DNA of 64,000 nucleotides from Trichinella spiralis (taxonomy: Eukaryota; Nematoda; Enoplea; Trichinellida; Trichinellidae): positions 16,346,635 to 16,410,634 of the forward strand of contig CM012954.1 in the NCBI GenBank assembly GCA_000181795.3, written 5' to 3'. The notes below the pieces were generated by a model. The model saw nothing but the letters and a program-made list of their open reading frames with translations, did no database searches and was not told where the DNA came from. This document shows, in pieces, positions 23,201-35,579 of this stretch. Each line of letters starts with the position of its first letter. Position 1 is the first letter of the stretch. The position numbers were made by a program, and so were the translations under genes.

Positions 23201-26200
23201 CAGAGCGGTCAAGTTGCAAAGTTCGGCGCCGACGTAGATGCGAACGTCTCTCTCGTTGACGGCCAGGTCGATGTTGTTGCCGTTGATGGTCAAGTAGTCG
23301 TTTTTGAAATACTTGACCGGTAGGGTGGTGCCGGTAGTGCCGCCGGTGCTCGACTGGAACAACTCGAACTCCGGGTCCGGGTAGACGCTGAACGGCCTGA
23401 AGCCACTTTTGGAGCTGAGGTTGTTGGCCGAGTCGACGCCGTCCATGCTGAAGCCGTAGTCGACCAGCAGCGGACGGTCCGGTTGCGGGTAGAGGTGTTG
23501 GTCGATCAACGGGCCCAGAGCCGGCGTGCGACACAGAGCCTGGTCGGCGGTCAAAATCGTACACTCCGAACGGGATGTTTGGCGGTCTTGGAGCGTGAAG
23601 TGCATGGTCATTCGCTGGACCAAGTGGAACCGCTCGCCGCGCACGTCGACCTCCACGCCGCCGGACACGATGCTACGCTGGGGCGACACCACCAACACGG
23701 CCGGATCCTCTTCGAAAGTGAACTGCTGGCTGGCGTAGGTGGCGACCGCGTTGTCGAAGCGCATCTCCACGCCGCCGGTGCGACCGGCGAGGGAACTGGC
23801 GCCGGTGCGGCAAAGCGCCCGACGCGGTTCCAAGCTGAGCACGTGACAAGGCACACCGCCGACCGTGGCGGTGATCCGACTGCCGGCGTTCAAGTGATTG
23901 CCGCGGATGGTGAGCACCGTGCCGCCGGACTGGGGACCGCTGGTCGGCGTGAAGCCGCCGATCTCGGCCACCACGTAGCGGAAATCTTGGTCCGAAACCG
24001 CGACGTAGTCCATCACGTCCCGAATCTTGACCACCACCGGACCGCTCTGGGTTTTGCGGTGCTTGGCCGGACCGGTGACGCAGACGATGCGCGTGCTCGG
24101 CTCGTACAGTTCGGCGATGGGCGTGCAGACGACATTTTTGATCCGGACGGCGTTTTCAATTTCCGAATAGTCACGCCCCAAATTGACTCCTTCAATCGTG
24201 AGCCGGGTGCCGCCGTCGACCGGACCGGCCGTGGGCCAAAATTTCACAATCGTCGGATTGGGGCACGTGTCCCGGTGGTGGAGCCAACGCCGCTGGGAGC
24301 CGGAACCGCCGACGTCGCATTTCGAATTGATCGTGCAGCTCTGCTGCTGGCCGGCGGTACACCAGCCGCAACCGTACGACGCGGGCAAGTGCAAACAGAG
24401 GCCGCAGTTCGACGCCAGCCGTTCGCACTTGTACATCACCACGCCGATGTTGTGGACATTGTCCAACGCTTTGCCCGGGGCCCAGGTGACCGAAAAACCG
24501 GCGGTGACGTTCGGCTCGGGGTCGAAGTAGGAAAATTCCATCTGGTCGCATTGAATCAGATCGCCCAGTCGACTGGCCGGTCTTCGGTGTACGGCGTTGC
24601 CGATGCTGAATTCGCAGGTGAATTCTTTCTGAAAGTCGAGCAGATTGACCGCCCGGACGGTGACCGCAGTGACCGTACCCGACGGAACCAATATTGTCCG
24701 CTGATCTTGGGCCACGATGTGCGGACAAAAAAGGGCGGCGCCACGTCGTCGACCAGTTGTCGTTTTCGACATCATGCCGTTGACCAACAGCTGACCACGA
24801 CATTGTTCAGCCGCGCTGGCCGTGCACTGGGCACTTTCGGCGCACCAATCGCAGCCAAAGTCCGAATTGACACAGTCGTGACAGCTGCGGTAGTTGGAAC
24901 AGTCGTAAAAAGTGAAATTGATGGCAGCGAAATCCGGCCCGTCGTCCACTTGGATACTCAACAAAGCTTTCAATTCATCTGAATTGACGGGATTTTTATT
25001 TATTTATTATTTATTCATTTGTGAAAAACAACAACAAATTGTTAATCACTTACGTTGATCACGGGGAATTGGCGGAAGTAGATTAGTCTGCGGAGTTGGG
25101 CAAGAGATTGCTTGATCAATTGGACCTGAAGCTCCAGTTATTAATTTTTTCGTGCCAATCGTAAACACGCACGACAGCTGACCACTGACGGCAGGAAAAT
25201 TTTGAACAGTAAGCTCGAGCTAGAACAACAAATTATTTCAAAAATAGAATATTCTCCTCCTCCTATGTTGTGATTGGTCGTTTTGTGTGTGTTTTAAACT
25301 TACAAATTTGGCAGTGGTAATTTGAATTTTATCCGGAACCACTTTGGTCAACGAAGTGCACTTGGAATCTTTGTACGGCAACCAGTGGGACGATTTGCAA
25401 TCTTCTTGTGTGCTGCATCTGGAAAATGGAAAAAAAACCAACTGAAAACTAACCAAATGGAATAAAAAATTGTATCTATTTTTTACTTATTTTCCAACGA
25501 ACACCAGCCACAGTAGGGATCTCTGGCGTTCAAGCATTGTTGACATCGTTCGTGACGAATGCACTCGTGCACGCGTACTTTGCTCAACTGAAAATTATTT
25601 ATTGAATTATTATGCAAATTAGAAAAAAAAGAACAAGTCCATCGTTATTATTATTATTATTTACCGATCGATTTGTCAAAACGTACAAAAATTGATTGGA
25701 CATGTCGAAATCGATGCTTGGCAAAATTGGCCAACCACTTTCCACCCGGAACGTGTCGTATTGATAAGCGGATGTGGCCGTTTCGACAACTACCTGAAAC
25801 AGAATATAGACGGTGTTTGATTTCTTTGTTTTTTTTCCCCCACCGGATGAGGGTTCAATCTTTTTGGTACCTTTTTCAATTGACCATCTTCGGTACCGAG
25901 AAACAGAACCGTATACATGTGCGTAGTAGTGCTGGCAACGGCCGTCAATCGACTGTCGTCAGTGGTAAATGCCGGCTTTTGATGGACCGGCAACGAACCA
26001 TCCAACGGATGATTGACTTCATTATTGCACAACAACGCCGACATGCTGTAGTGCTGCGAACAGTAGGAACAAGAGGAAAATTGATGAATTTTAAAAAGAA
26101 AAAATAATTTCTTTTTCATACTGTAGATATGCAGGGTCGCTGTTGGTGGGCCAAACCGCACATCGACACACCCTGGGCACAGAGTTGCACGTTGTCCAAA

Positions 26201-28283
26201 AAGCGCTGTTCGACCGCTTTCATCGAATAGACGCACAAAGCCGACTGTCTGGACATCTGGGCCCTGACCGGCTCGTTGACGCCACGTACAAAAATCACAT
26301 AGAGGACGTCGTCTTCGGTGTTGATGTTCAAATCGCGCGCCAAATCAAAGCCCGCTTTGCCCAAATAAGCCGACTGGACCAAATTGTAATGGACGCCGCC
26401 GTTGTTGTCGTCGATACATTCCAACGGCACTTCGGTGTAAGAATAATAGTGCGGATCGCGGTTGCACAGGCGAACCAATTTCGATATGTACGGTGTTCTG
26501 CCGCCGGGCAGTTTCGGTTGTTTCGTGACGAAATAGCTGAAATTGCCCGAACCGAATCCATAAATATAATCCACTCTGTGCATCTCTAAATCGGTGTAAT
26601 AGACCAGGCTGGATTCGCTGCTGACGCCTCTGAGAAGAAATGAATAAATCGAATGGAATTAATAATTCGAATTCCACTACTCACTTGTAGACAGAGTTGA
26701 AAAGTTGATCCGGGTTGAGGCTGAGCGTTTTGACCGCGGTCAGACGATCACTGTTGCCATGCTTGCCAGTTCGTCCAACGTACAAAACATCCTCATCATT
26801 TGGACCCTTGTTGACGAACAGAACAGCCGACGCGGTCAAATCTCCGCTGACCACATTCTGATCGACCACACGATCGTCGACCACGGATATATTGTACAAA
26901 TTGCGCAGTCGACAATGGCCATCGTACAGCGAACTGCAGACGATCAGCTTGGTCTGCTTGTGGTATATTGCCAAAGCTTTGTTGTAATTGTCAGAGAGTC
27001 TGGTGCGCGGATCGCAGGCCGGATCGTCCGTGCAAATTGTACCATCTCGGGCAGGGCCTGTTTCCACTTGGCTTTGCAAGAGTAAATTGGAATTCAACTG
27101 GTAAAGTCGATTGACACCGGCGACATATACGCGACCCGTGTACAACCGTTCGACGACCTCAACAAGAAAAAAACCATCTCACAATATATACAAATCAACA
27201 AGCAGCACTGGAGGACATTTTTTGATTGCTTATTATTTTTGTACTCTTTTATTTGACATTCTCCTTTCTGTATGTATATAGAGATTTTTCGAAAAATTTA
27301 TTTATACTATAATACTCGTAGGACAAATATATAGATTTGTTTCGGGATCGAATGAAAGTTCGATCCATTTTTCCCATGAGATGTTGGAAAGGAGAAAAGA
27401 AAAAAAGCAAGCATTCCTGACAAACAAAAGTTACGGAAAAAAGCCCCGCTGTCAAATATTCACACAGTTGCGTCAGACGACCGTGGTCGTGAGATGATTC
27501 AAAAAAGTCCGTTACTTTTTTGTCGATCTAGTCAACCGTAAGCCGAATCATCTTAAAATAAAAGCACCGGAAGAGGTCATCGTCATCGGTCAGTTTTTTG
27601 GCAAAAATAAAGAAATAGAGAAAAAAGAAATTAAGCTCTCATTTTCGCAACATACGTGCAACCAATGTCCCGAATGCAAACGACTACAAGATTAGATAAA
27701 AGATCCAAAGCGTTTACTTAGCATTAAAGCTTGTTTACACGAAAGCTGAACAATTTATCCTTCCCCCCCCCTCTCCTCCAGATACACCATCTTCCGTCTG
27801 ACTGGAACTTTGTGTTCCACTAAAAGTGACAAACAGATTAGTGAAAAAACAAATTCCCCATTGTCGAATGTAAAAAGTTATCATTAACAAAAAAAAAGAT
27901 AATTAATAAAAATAAAACTACTGCCCCCAAATGCCGATAAGGAAAAAATAAACAGAAAGAGAAAAAAAATTTGATGCGCCGACGCTTATCAATCAATCAA
28001 TCAATAAGCAATTACGTGTAGCTGTATTGTCAATGCAACAACCGCCAACACGGTATAATAATAAAGGGCAAAAGCTAATAAAACCGCTATTTGGAATGGG
28101 TCAGAATAAAATAAAAAAAAACATTTAAAATCTGCTCCTACACAAAAAACTTACCATCCGTTGAAATGGACCGTCTGTGGGATTGTGAAAAATTTGATAA
28201 ATTGGCGATGCATGGCCCAGAGAAGTGAACGTCGTCCAACAGGACCAGTACCAACAAAACCACCACCATCGGCACCATGCCAT
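20266..28283 (-). CDS. plx: Plexin, semaphorin receptor (11 coding exons, about 2128 aa including a gap)
   Basis: Single-pass receptor for semaphorins in axon guidance and epidermal morphogenesis. Tryptophan-rich signal peptide (1-25), sema domain (to about 470), three PSI modules (first with CGWC), IPT repeats, transmembrane helix about 1295-1320 ([20 protein letters not shown]), then the split Ras-GAP with [13 protein letters not shown] (catalytic arginine) in the first half and [19 protein letters not shown] and [20 protein letters not shown] in the second. The gap at 21612-22192 (581 N, about 194 residues) covers the Rho-GTPase-binding region. An 8-His run precedes the second GAP half. 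Exons: 28155-28283, 26685-27157, 26122-26629, 25871-26053, 25665-25793, 25487-25587, 25304-25418, 25054-25219, 21084-24978, 20810-21022, 20266-20740. The start ATG (28281-28283) is chosen because it alone gives a signal peptide in frame with the sema exon. The GAP half looks more class A than B; the class is not settled. Confidence 0.95.
21612..22192. other. Assembly gap (581 N)
   Basis: A run of N inside the largest plexin exon. Both sides are in the same reading frame if the gap length is right. The missing part corresponds to the end of the first GAP half and the Rho-GTPase-binding insert. Confidence 1.
27158..28154 (-). other. First coding intron of plexin
   Basis: A 997-nt intron, donor ATG/GTAAG at 28154 and acceptor TTGTTGAG before 27157. 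It is AT-rich, with a C8 run near 27770. I see no gene or RNA in it. Confidence 0.7.
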
Positions 28284-28347
28284 GCCGACAAACACTCGCG
28301 TCTGTCTCTATTTAGCTGATTGGGAAATTGTTGTCGTCGATCCAATT
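28284..28347 (-). other. Plexin 5' UTR part of the first coding exon
   Basis: A strong 3' splice site (ACAAATTTTCAG on the minus strand) ends just upstream of 28347. The exon carrying the plexin start codon therefore appears to be preceded by at least one further 5' exon. The reading frame that crosses this segment differs from the plexin frame. Confidence 0.55.
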
Positions 28348-31300
28348 CTGAAAATTTGTCAATAATAATAATTTTTTAATGCATATAAAATATAATATCG
28401 AAATAAATATGGAAAGAGGAAAAGGTGCAAAGAAGAGAAAAAAAAGAGTTGAAACCAAGCTGAACGTCAGCTTGAACGCGTCAGTGCACGCACGACAAAA
28501 AAATGTATAGATATAGCAGGGGACAGACGATGGAGAGTAAGAGTGAAAAGAAAAGGGAGAATCAATCGCTTAGCCGGTCGTCGTGGTGTAAATGAAGCCG
28601 GAGGGGATCGGCGCCGGCCTGTCCGGTCAAAACAACACCAATAACGCCGGTTGACCAATAATTATATCCCCGGAGAGCCGGCCGGCGGTCAGTTGAGCTT
28701 TTGGTCAGAAAAAGCAGCTGCTGTGCTTGTCGTCGGTCCAACGATATAATGAATGAACGAACCAACGGTCAGCCCTGATATCGTTGCGTCATCAGAGAAC
28801 CAGAATGCCGCCGAATGGGAAAAAGCAACAGAAAAAAAATTGGTAGACAAAATAACAACAAGTATATTATTTTAGTAAGAGATTAAGCTGGAGTAATACA
28901 CGAGTGGGTGAGAAATAAATTGGAATGCATTTTGCAAATAAAACAAAACATTACAACAAGCAATACTAATAATGATGAATTGTGGATATGAAATTCAAGT
29001 GATAAGAAAACAAAACAAAACAAAACCGAAAAAAAACGGTGGTCGTTCAAGTTGCGCTTTGTTAGTTCAGATGGACAATGGCCGCCCTGATTGCCATAGC
29101 GGAGTCGCGTGAAGTCGCGAACCAAGCCCAGACTATTGTAATAATGGTCGAGGCCCGTCGACGACCCGGATTCTGAACCACCAATCGACCCAAAGCTGGT
29201 CGCGGTCACGAGCCAAAGCAACGATCCGCGAACAAATCCTCGCCCTCCAACCCTTCTTTTCCTCTCCACCCCATCGCTTTTCACCATTCATTATTATATT
29301 AATAATAATAATCGATAGAATAATGAGAAAAAGCGCCCCTGAAAACAGGCTAGACGTGAGAAAAAAAATGACACGCATTCAAATGAGCGTGAAATGATGA
29401 GTCAGAAAAGGGAAGAAGAATCGAGGTCAATTTCAAAACATCCAATAGAATGTGCGCAATGTACACGCTTACAGAGATGGATATGAGAAAAAAAACAACA
29501 ACAACAATTAATAATAATTTATAATGTTCGGCTTTTCATGTTCTGTCAATAAATATATGAAAAGAAAAATGATTTTTGCTTGTTTGTTTGCCGAAGAAAA
29601 TTGAAACGCGCGCGTCCAATTTTATACCAACAGAGCGGCAGCGAATCGATCAAAGCAACTTCCACTCTGGCAACACAATCAAGACAAATTATAGATCCAT
29701 AATCGGCTAATAACAACGAACAAATGAATCACTGCTACAAGAACAGAAAATGACAGATGTTGATGGTAAAAGTAAAAAAAGAAAAAATTGTTTTGAATGT
29801 TGTCGTCGCAACGACAATATGCAAATTTTAGAAAAGGAAAAAAAATAAGAAGAAGAAGGAGAATTTGCAATTGTGCCGTCGTCGAGACGCGGACGACGAC
29901 GTATTATTTGCAAATGCAAGCGAAAAGCCTTGACCGAAATTTTTTCTCTCTTTCTCTCTCTCTCTCACATACTCTTCACCTACAATTTTGCATTTTTCCA
30001 CAAAACGCGTTCACAACTTGTTGAACGAAAAGCCACAGAAAAAAAAGAAGAAAAGAAAAAAACCAAGCAAGCCAAACAAACAAACAAACAAATAAACAAG
30101 CTCCTCTTTTGACGAATAAAGCTGGAAAGTTTGAAAAATTAAAAAAAAACCAAACCGATGTTTAATGATGATAAAATAACAACAAATTGATTGATAAGTA
30201 TCGGCAGTAATAAGGGGCAGGACAACAGGGCAGTGTCGATACGGATCCAAATAAATGGGGAAAAAAATTAAAGAAAGAGGAGGAAAATTATTTTACACGC
30301 GAGTGAAAATTTTTGACCGATCGTCGTCGTGGCTGGGATCGAATTGATGAAATATGCACAGGTAGAAATTATAATTATAATAATTTTTTTTTCCAACCCA
30401 CCAGCGCACCAGTACCGAACATCGTCGACGATGACGACAACGACTGCCATCGTTGCGTGATTTGAAATTTTCTTGCTTTCCCAGTGATAAAAAAACCAGT
30501 TTTCAAAACGTTTTCACTGCAACGGTGTAAGAAAATTTGCATTCCACAAACCAACCAACCAATCGGAGAAGGCAAACAAGAAAATGAGAAATTCAACCAA
30601 CCGCATCGTCGGAGCTGGTAGAAAAGAAGGGAGCAGTTGAGAGCGTATCGGTCGAGGTGGTGGAATGATATTAAAAATTAAAAAATAAAATCAACCTTCA
30701 AACTGTCAAAATTGATTAATAATAATAAGAATAATAATGGATGAATAACAACATTATTAGAAGAAGAAAAGCTTCACGCGCGTGTCGTTCGTGCTGTGAC
30801 TTTTCTTTTTTGAGAACAATATTAAAAAGTTTAATTTTCCATTCAACCGTTTGTTTTATAATTAATTCATCCAATAGAAAAATATTCATAACAATTTATG
30901 ATAATAATAGTCGGTTGAAGTCGATCAAACCGACCACAAAATGGCCAAAGTTATGCATATATATATATATGTATAAGGCACTTGAACAACGGACAAACAG
31001 AATTTCTCATTTTCCGCTTGCTCTTTTCAATCCGATCAATAATAAATACTGGACACAACAGCAAACAGTTCACTTATTGCAAATTTTTCCAATCGAAAAT
31101 ACGAATATTGAATAAATAATATTTGCTGTTTTTCTTATTCAAAAAATAATTATAATAAAAAAATTTACATAATCAAGAATGACTAGGTCAGAGGAAGGAA
31201 GGAGGAATATTGGGCACGTCACGCGTGTAATTTCTCAACTAATTGAACAGTGAAAAATTGCCACCTCATTCATTTCGCTAGCAGGTCGTTTGTTTGTTTA

Positions 31301-34300
31301 TTTGTTTGTTTGTTCATCCATGCACCTGCCGTAATTTGAAATGATAACGCGGAAAAACTCAGAAAAGAAAAAATAAAGATAAAAGAAGAAGAATGAAGAA
31401 AATTTTTTTCAAAAATATGTTTAAATTAAAATTCTATAAATAGAAAATTAATAATTGTGGAACAAGTATAAATGGAACAACTAAACCGAGAAAAAGAAGA
31501 AGAAATGTTGAATTCATATTGATAATGAAAGAATAATTCATCGTTTTGGTATTTGGAAAATTCGAACAGATTCTTTGGGCGAATGAATGGATGGCTTGTT
31601 TTTCAAAATTGAACGCGTCAGTCCGGCCGTGGAAAATGTTTATCACAAGCCACAGGGTTCGAAAAGCCGAAACAAAACAAAAAAAAATTAAACCAGCTAA
31701 ATGAACCCACAACATGACTAGATGAATGAAATTAACGAAACAATTTTTTTAAAAAAAATTAATTATGAATGATGTGAAAAAAAAATTTTAATATTAATAT
31801 TTTTCGGATGAATCATCATCGTTTTAGAAAAATTTTTTTTGAAATTATACGCTCGTCGTTCGCGTCTTCGAACTTCCGGTCGGTAAAGCCCGAAGGCGAT
31901 AAACGCGCACGGCTGTCATCCAATCAACGAACCGGTTCTTATGATGATATAAAAATGCCAAGTGTCAACAACGGTTGAACATGATAAATTTCAATTTGAA
32001 ACAACAATCATTGGGAAGTGAAGAAAATACTAAAAGCGGAAATTTGAAAAAAAAATAAAATTTATAATTATTACACTTAATTCTATTTAAATATAATTTT
32101 GAGGAGGAAATTGTGAATTTCGAGAAACAGAAAAAAAAACATTAAATTTTCACGTGGAGAAGAAATAACACAAACCACGCACGTGATGTAGTTGAAATTC
32201 TTTCTTGGAAAATTTTTGATACACTCCACCAACGTACCTGGTTGAAAAGTAAACAAACAAACAAACAAACAAACAATTTTTAAACATATTTCTTTTTTTT
32301 GTAATTTTATTTATTACATAAAATTTCAAACCAAAGTCGGTGTGTTGAACACTGAACGCGTAAAAACGACGACCAACAACTCGATCTGTCACAATTTTGC
32401 AGAGATTTCAAAAACAAGTTCACACAACATAACCTGTTATTATTGGAAAAAAAAAATTAAAATTTAATAAATTTAATAACAATGAACTTTATTTCAAAAG
32501 AAAAATCCAACCAAAAAAGATTTTTTGTTCGATCAACAAATTCTTACTGTCACAAAAATTGGACGAGCAAATAAATTTGTTTACCGTTATCTTGTGTATG
32601 TATCGTTGGTGTTTGTGATCAGTTTCGTTCAGAGGAATATATATGAGAAGAAAAAGAGAGAAAATGTGCTACGTCAGCAAAGCAAACAAGCCAATTTTTC
32701 GTACACAATAATAATAGAGAAATTTAAAAAAAACAAAAGCTAAGGTGAAATAAATATCGAGTAGTAAACAAACCTCAGGTGAAGAAGCCCAAAGGAATAG
32801 AGGAATTCGAGCAGAACAAGTTGGGGTTGAAAAAAAAAGATGTGAAACATTTTCCCAACAGCAAATGGTTAAAAAAATAAATGGCCAGCTTAATGGGTCG
32901 GCTAAATAAACACCGTACAGTATCTGAGCAGAGATTGGTCAAACAAAGACTAATTGACCAGTTGACCACCTGGATCGTTTTAGCAAGAAAAAGAAAGAAA
33001 GCAAAATAAGAATTTGGAAAATTTCAAACGAACTATCTTACCAAGAATTGAAATTATCAAAGCAACAATTTGACCCATTCACATGCTGTTTAATGGTGCT
33101 GGTCAAGAAATTCCACAACGGTAAGATCAATGTTTACTCGGGCTTTACAATTTTCAACACAACAAGGGGCAGAGCAATTTTTGAACCGGAAACAAGTTGA
33201 AGAGAAGTAAATCTTTCTCGGTGACGTATTTGACAACAAGCCTGCTGGTGCATGACCGCAATTAAGCACGCCTCAAGAGTTCGCAAATTCAACTAACTAT
33301 AAGAATAATGTGGAACAACTGGCTAAATACTAAGCTGACTGGGCTGGCTAGATTGTGCTAGAAGCTGAAAAATAGCAGAATGAAAATACTCGCGCGCGCA
33401 CACACACACACACACAAAAGCCATTATTATTGAAGATGATGAGGAAAAGCAGAAAAGAGAAAAAACCGAAGAAAAAATTATACCCAGGCAGATGTGGTGA
33501 TGATGGATGAATCAAAGAAAGCGAAAAAGATGCCCTGGTCAGCGGAAGACCAACTGCGGAAAATGATTTCGGCTCGTGGGAAGCAGGTCATCAGTTGGCC
33601 GGGACAACAGTATTTTGAAGCATAAAGAACGAAATGCCGCAGCATCTGCCCGCCACTTGGTCAATGCTTGGTCGTGGAACGCTGTTGCTGCTGACCCCAA
33701 CCCAAGAAATACAGCAAAAGAATATGAAGAAGAAAAAAAAACGTCCAACAAATCATTTTCCCCCCGATGACAACACCTCTATTCAAAGTCACCAGATATC
33801 TACAATCCATTTCAACCTCGACCAACAACTGGACCAACAGGTCAAGAAAATGTATCCAACAAATATGCTCATCAATTCATTTATCATTTCATCGCTGATG
33901 TAAAAGAAAAATTTATACATTCTTTGATATTTATTGTTTTTTTTATCAGGTGCATTGTTAAAGATAAAAATTGAAAAAAAAACCAACAATTCAAACAAAT
34001 TAACAGAACAACGAAAAGACAAAATTAATTCAAATCAACAACTTCAAAATTGAACAAATTACACAATACAGTATTCTGCACATCACGTTCAAATGAAAAT
34101 TCCTGAACTGATTTTTGTTAAATTAGTGTCCAATCTAATTTAATTTCTAAATTATCGTTAAACAATAGATAAAAATAACAAAATCGAAAAATAATAGCTG
34201 CAAATAATTTCAATCTTAAACGAACCTGGTACAATGGTGATTGATGAATGCTGTAAAATGCAAACTTGTTGTGAACATTGTGACATGAAAATCAATGATG

Positions 34301-34742
34301 CAAAAATTAGAAAATGGACAGCAACAAACCAAATTAATAAAAATCAACATCAGCATAGTGGAGTGGAATAAAATAATATTAAAAATAGAAAAGTGAATCA
34401 ATTCGATTCGATTCAACCCGACTGCCCGGAGCAAATATTTGCCAAACTGTACAGCGGTGAGAAAATATTCAACCACCGGGACAGTGAGATCGAATTGATA
34501 ATGTGCGAAAATTCATTCATCGCTACCACAGTGGAATTTATTCTTATGACCAACATTGAAGCGGTTTAATATTTACAATAGAGATGCAATTTGATTGGAA
34601 TTGTCGAAAAATGGCAAAGCGGACAATTCAGGTCAATGAACGAAATGAAATTTTTTCCCCAATCGATGCGTAATAATTGAACTGCTCAACTGTCAAATTA
34701 TTCGACTACTTTACGCAAATGAACAAATGCTTTTCGGCTTAC
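28348..34742. other. Long gene-free stretch, probably the plexin 5' intron / regulatory DNA
   Basis: 6.4 kb without a recognisable coding region. It is AT-rich with GC-richer islands at about 28560-28790, 29040-29270 and 31855-31970. The last carries a TATAAAA string at about 31948. Simple repeats include AAAC-type runs near 30075 and 32250 and a (CA)n run near 33398. With the splice acceptor at 28347 and the donor at 34742 it could be one large 5' intron of plexin, which would be in keeping with the long first introns common in guidance-receptor genes. Confidence 0.4.
33396..33416. repeat. (CA)n microsatellite flanked by a CG run
   Basis: A short CGCGCG tract runs directly into about nine CA units within the gene-free region upstream of plexin. 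Confidence 0.85.
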
Positions 34743-34790
34743 CTTTTGTCGCATGTTTGCTGTCGACATCCATCGGTGGACCAGATTTGA
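34743..34790 (-). other. Candidate upstream first exon (minus strand)
   Basis: On the minus strand an ATG at 34771-34773 in a Kozak-like context (CCACCGATGG) opens a 31-nt frame ending at a perfect donor (AAAAG/GTAAGC, intron side at 34742). It could be the first exon of plexin. If spliced to 28347 its own frame does not continue into the sema domain, so it would act as leader or upstream ORF, not as coding plexin sequence. It could also belong to an unseen gene. The 5' limit is arbitrary. Confidence 0.35.
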
Positions 34791-35579
34791 AAATTATGAC
34801 GCCAATTTAGTTTACACTTTTTTCAATCATTTATCACTTTGATTCAAATGGTCGAATTACGCTAAAATAAAACTTTATTTCATTAATAAAAATTCAACAA
34901 ACTGCTTCATTTCACACCTTCAATATGCATATTTATAAGCGAAATTGGAGTATATTTTTGTTTTCATTCAAAAGAAAAAAAAATATTCATTCAATTCAAC
35001 GCTGATAAATTATATATTCGTTTGATACAAATGGAGAGCATAAACAGATACATTTCAATGAATAAAAAGTAGGAAATCCAATGAGCATTTAAATGAGCAA
35101 AAAAATGTCAAATAAAAAAAATCAAGTCTACAGATTCACTATTTGGCAGGAAATTTTTTTCATGAAATTATTTTTTACAAAAATTCAAAAAATACTGTAC
35201 ATTTTTTTTAAATAATTTCGTTTTTTCTATTAAAAGAATTGTAATAACAAATTAAAAAATTCAAATATTACAGTTGAGTTAATATTCAAAAAAATTTTTT
35301 TTTCATTAACTAATAATTTGTTTCTCTTGTAATAATAAAATATACGTGTTTTGAAGTAGTAAATTTTATAATCGAATAAATTTATTGACAATAAAATAAA
35401 TTTTTCCTAATTATTTCAATTTAAAATTATTTCACGGCATAAATTGCAAATTTCGTCTTGATTATCTTCATTGTAAGTATACTGTTATAAATGTTGGTTC
35501 TCCGTTTATTTATAAACAATTGAGTTCTGTTTTAATTTGTTGCAAACAATGTTTTAGCCTCTTTTGAAAACCACAAAAT
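34791..35579. promoter_or_regulatory. Probable promoter region of SRP72, perhaps shared with plexin
   Basis: A 0.8 kb AT-rich spacer directly upstream of the SRP72 start. If the candidate exon at 34.77 kb is real, this is a bidirectional promoter. No specific box is called. Confidence 0.35.

Noticed and set aside
23483-24982. 499-codon open frame on the + strand
   Set aside because: It is the antisense of the GC-rich plexin exon. Its sequence is low-complexity and matches no family, while the minus strand encodes clear plexin domains.
31434-31715. 93-codon hydrophobic minus-strand frame
   Set aside because: Phe/Leu-rich because the + strand is A-rich; no family features and no promoter or polyadenylation context.
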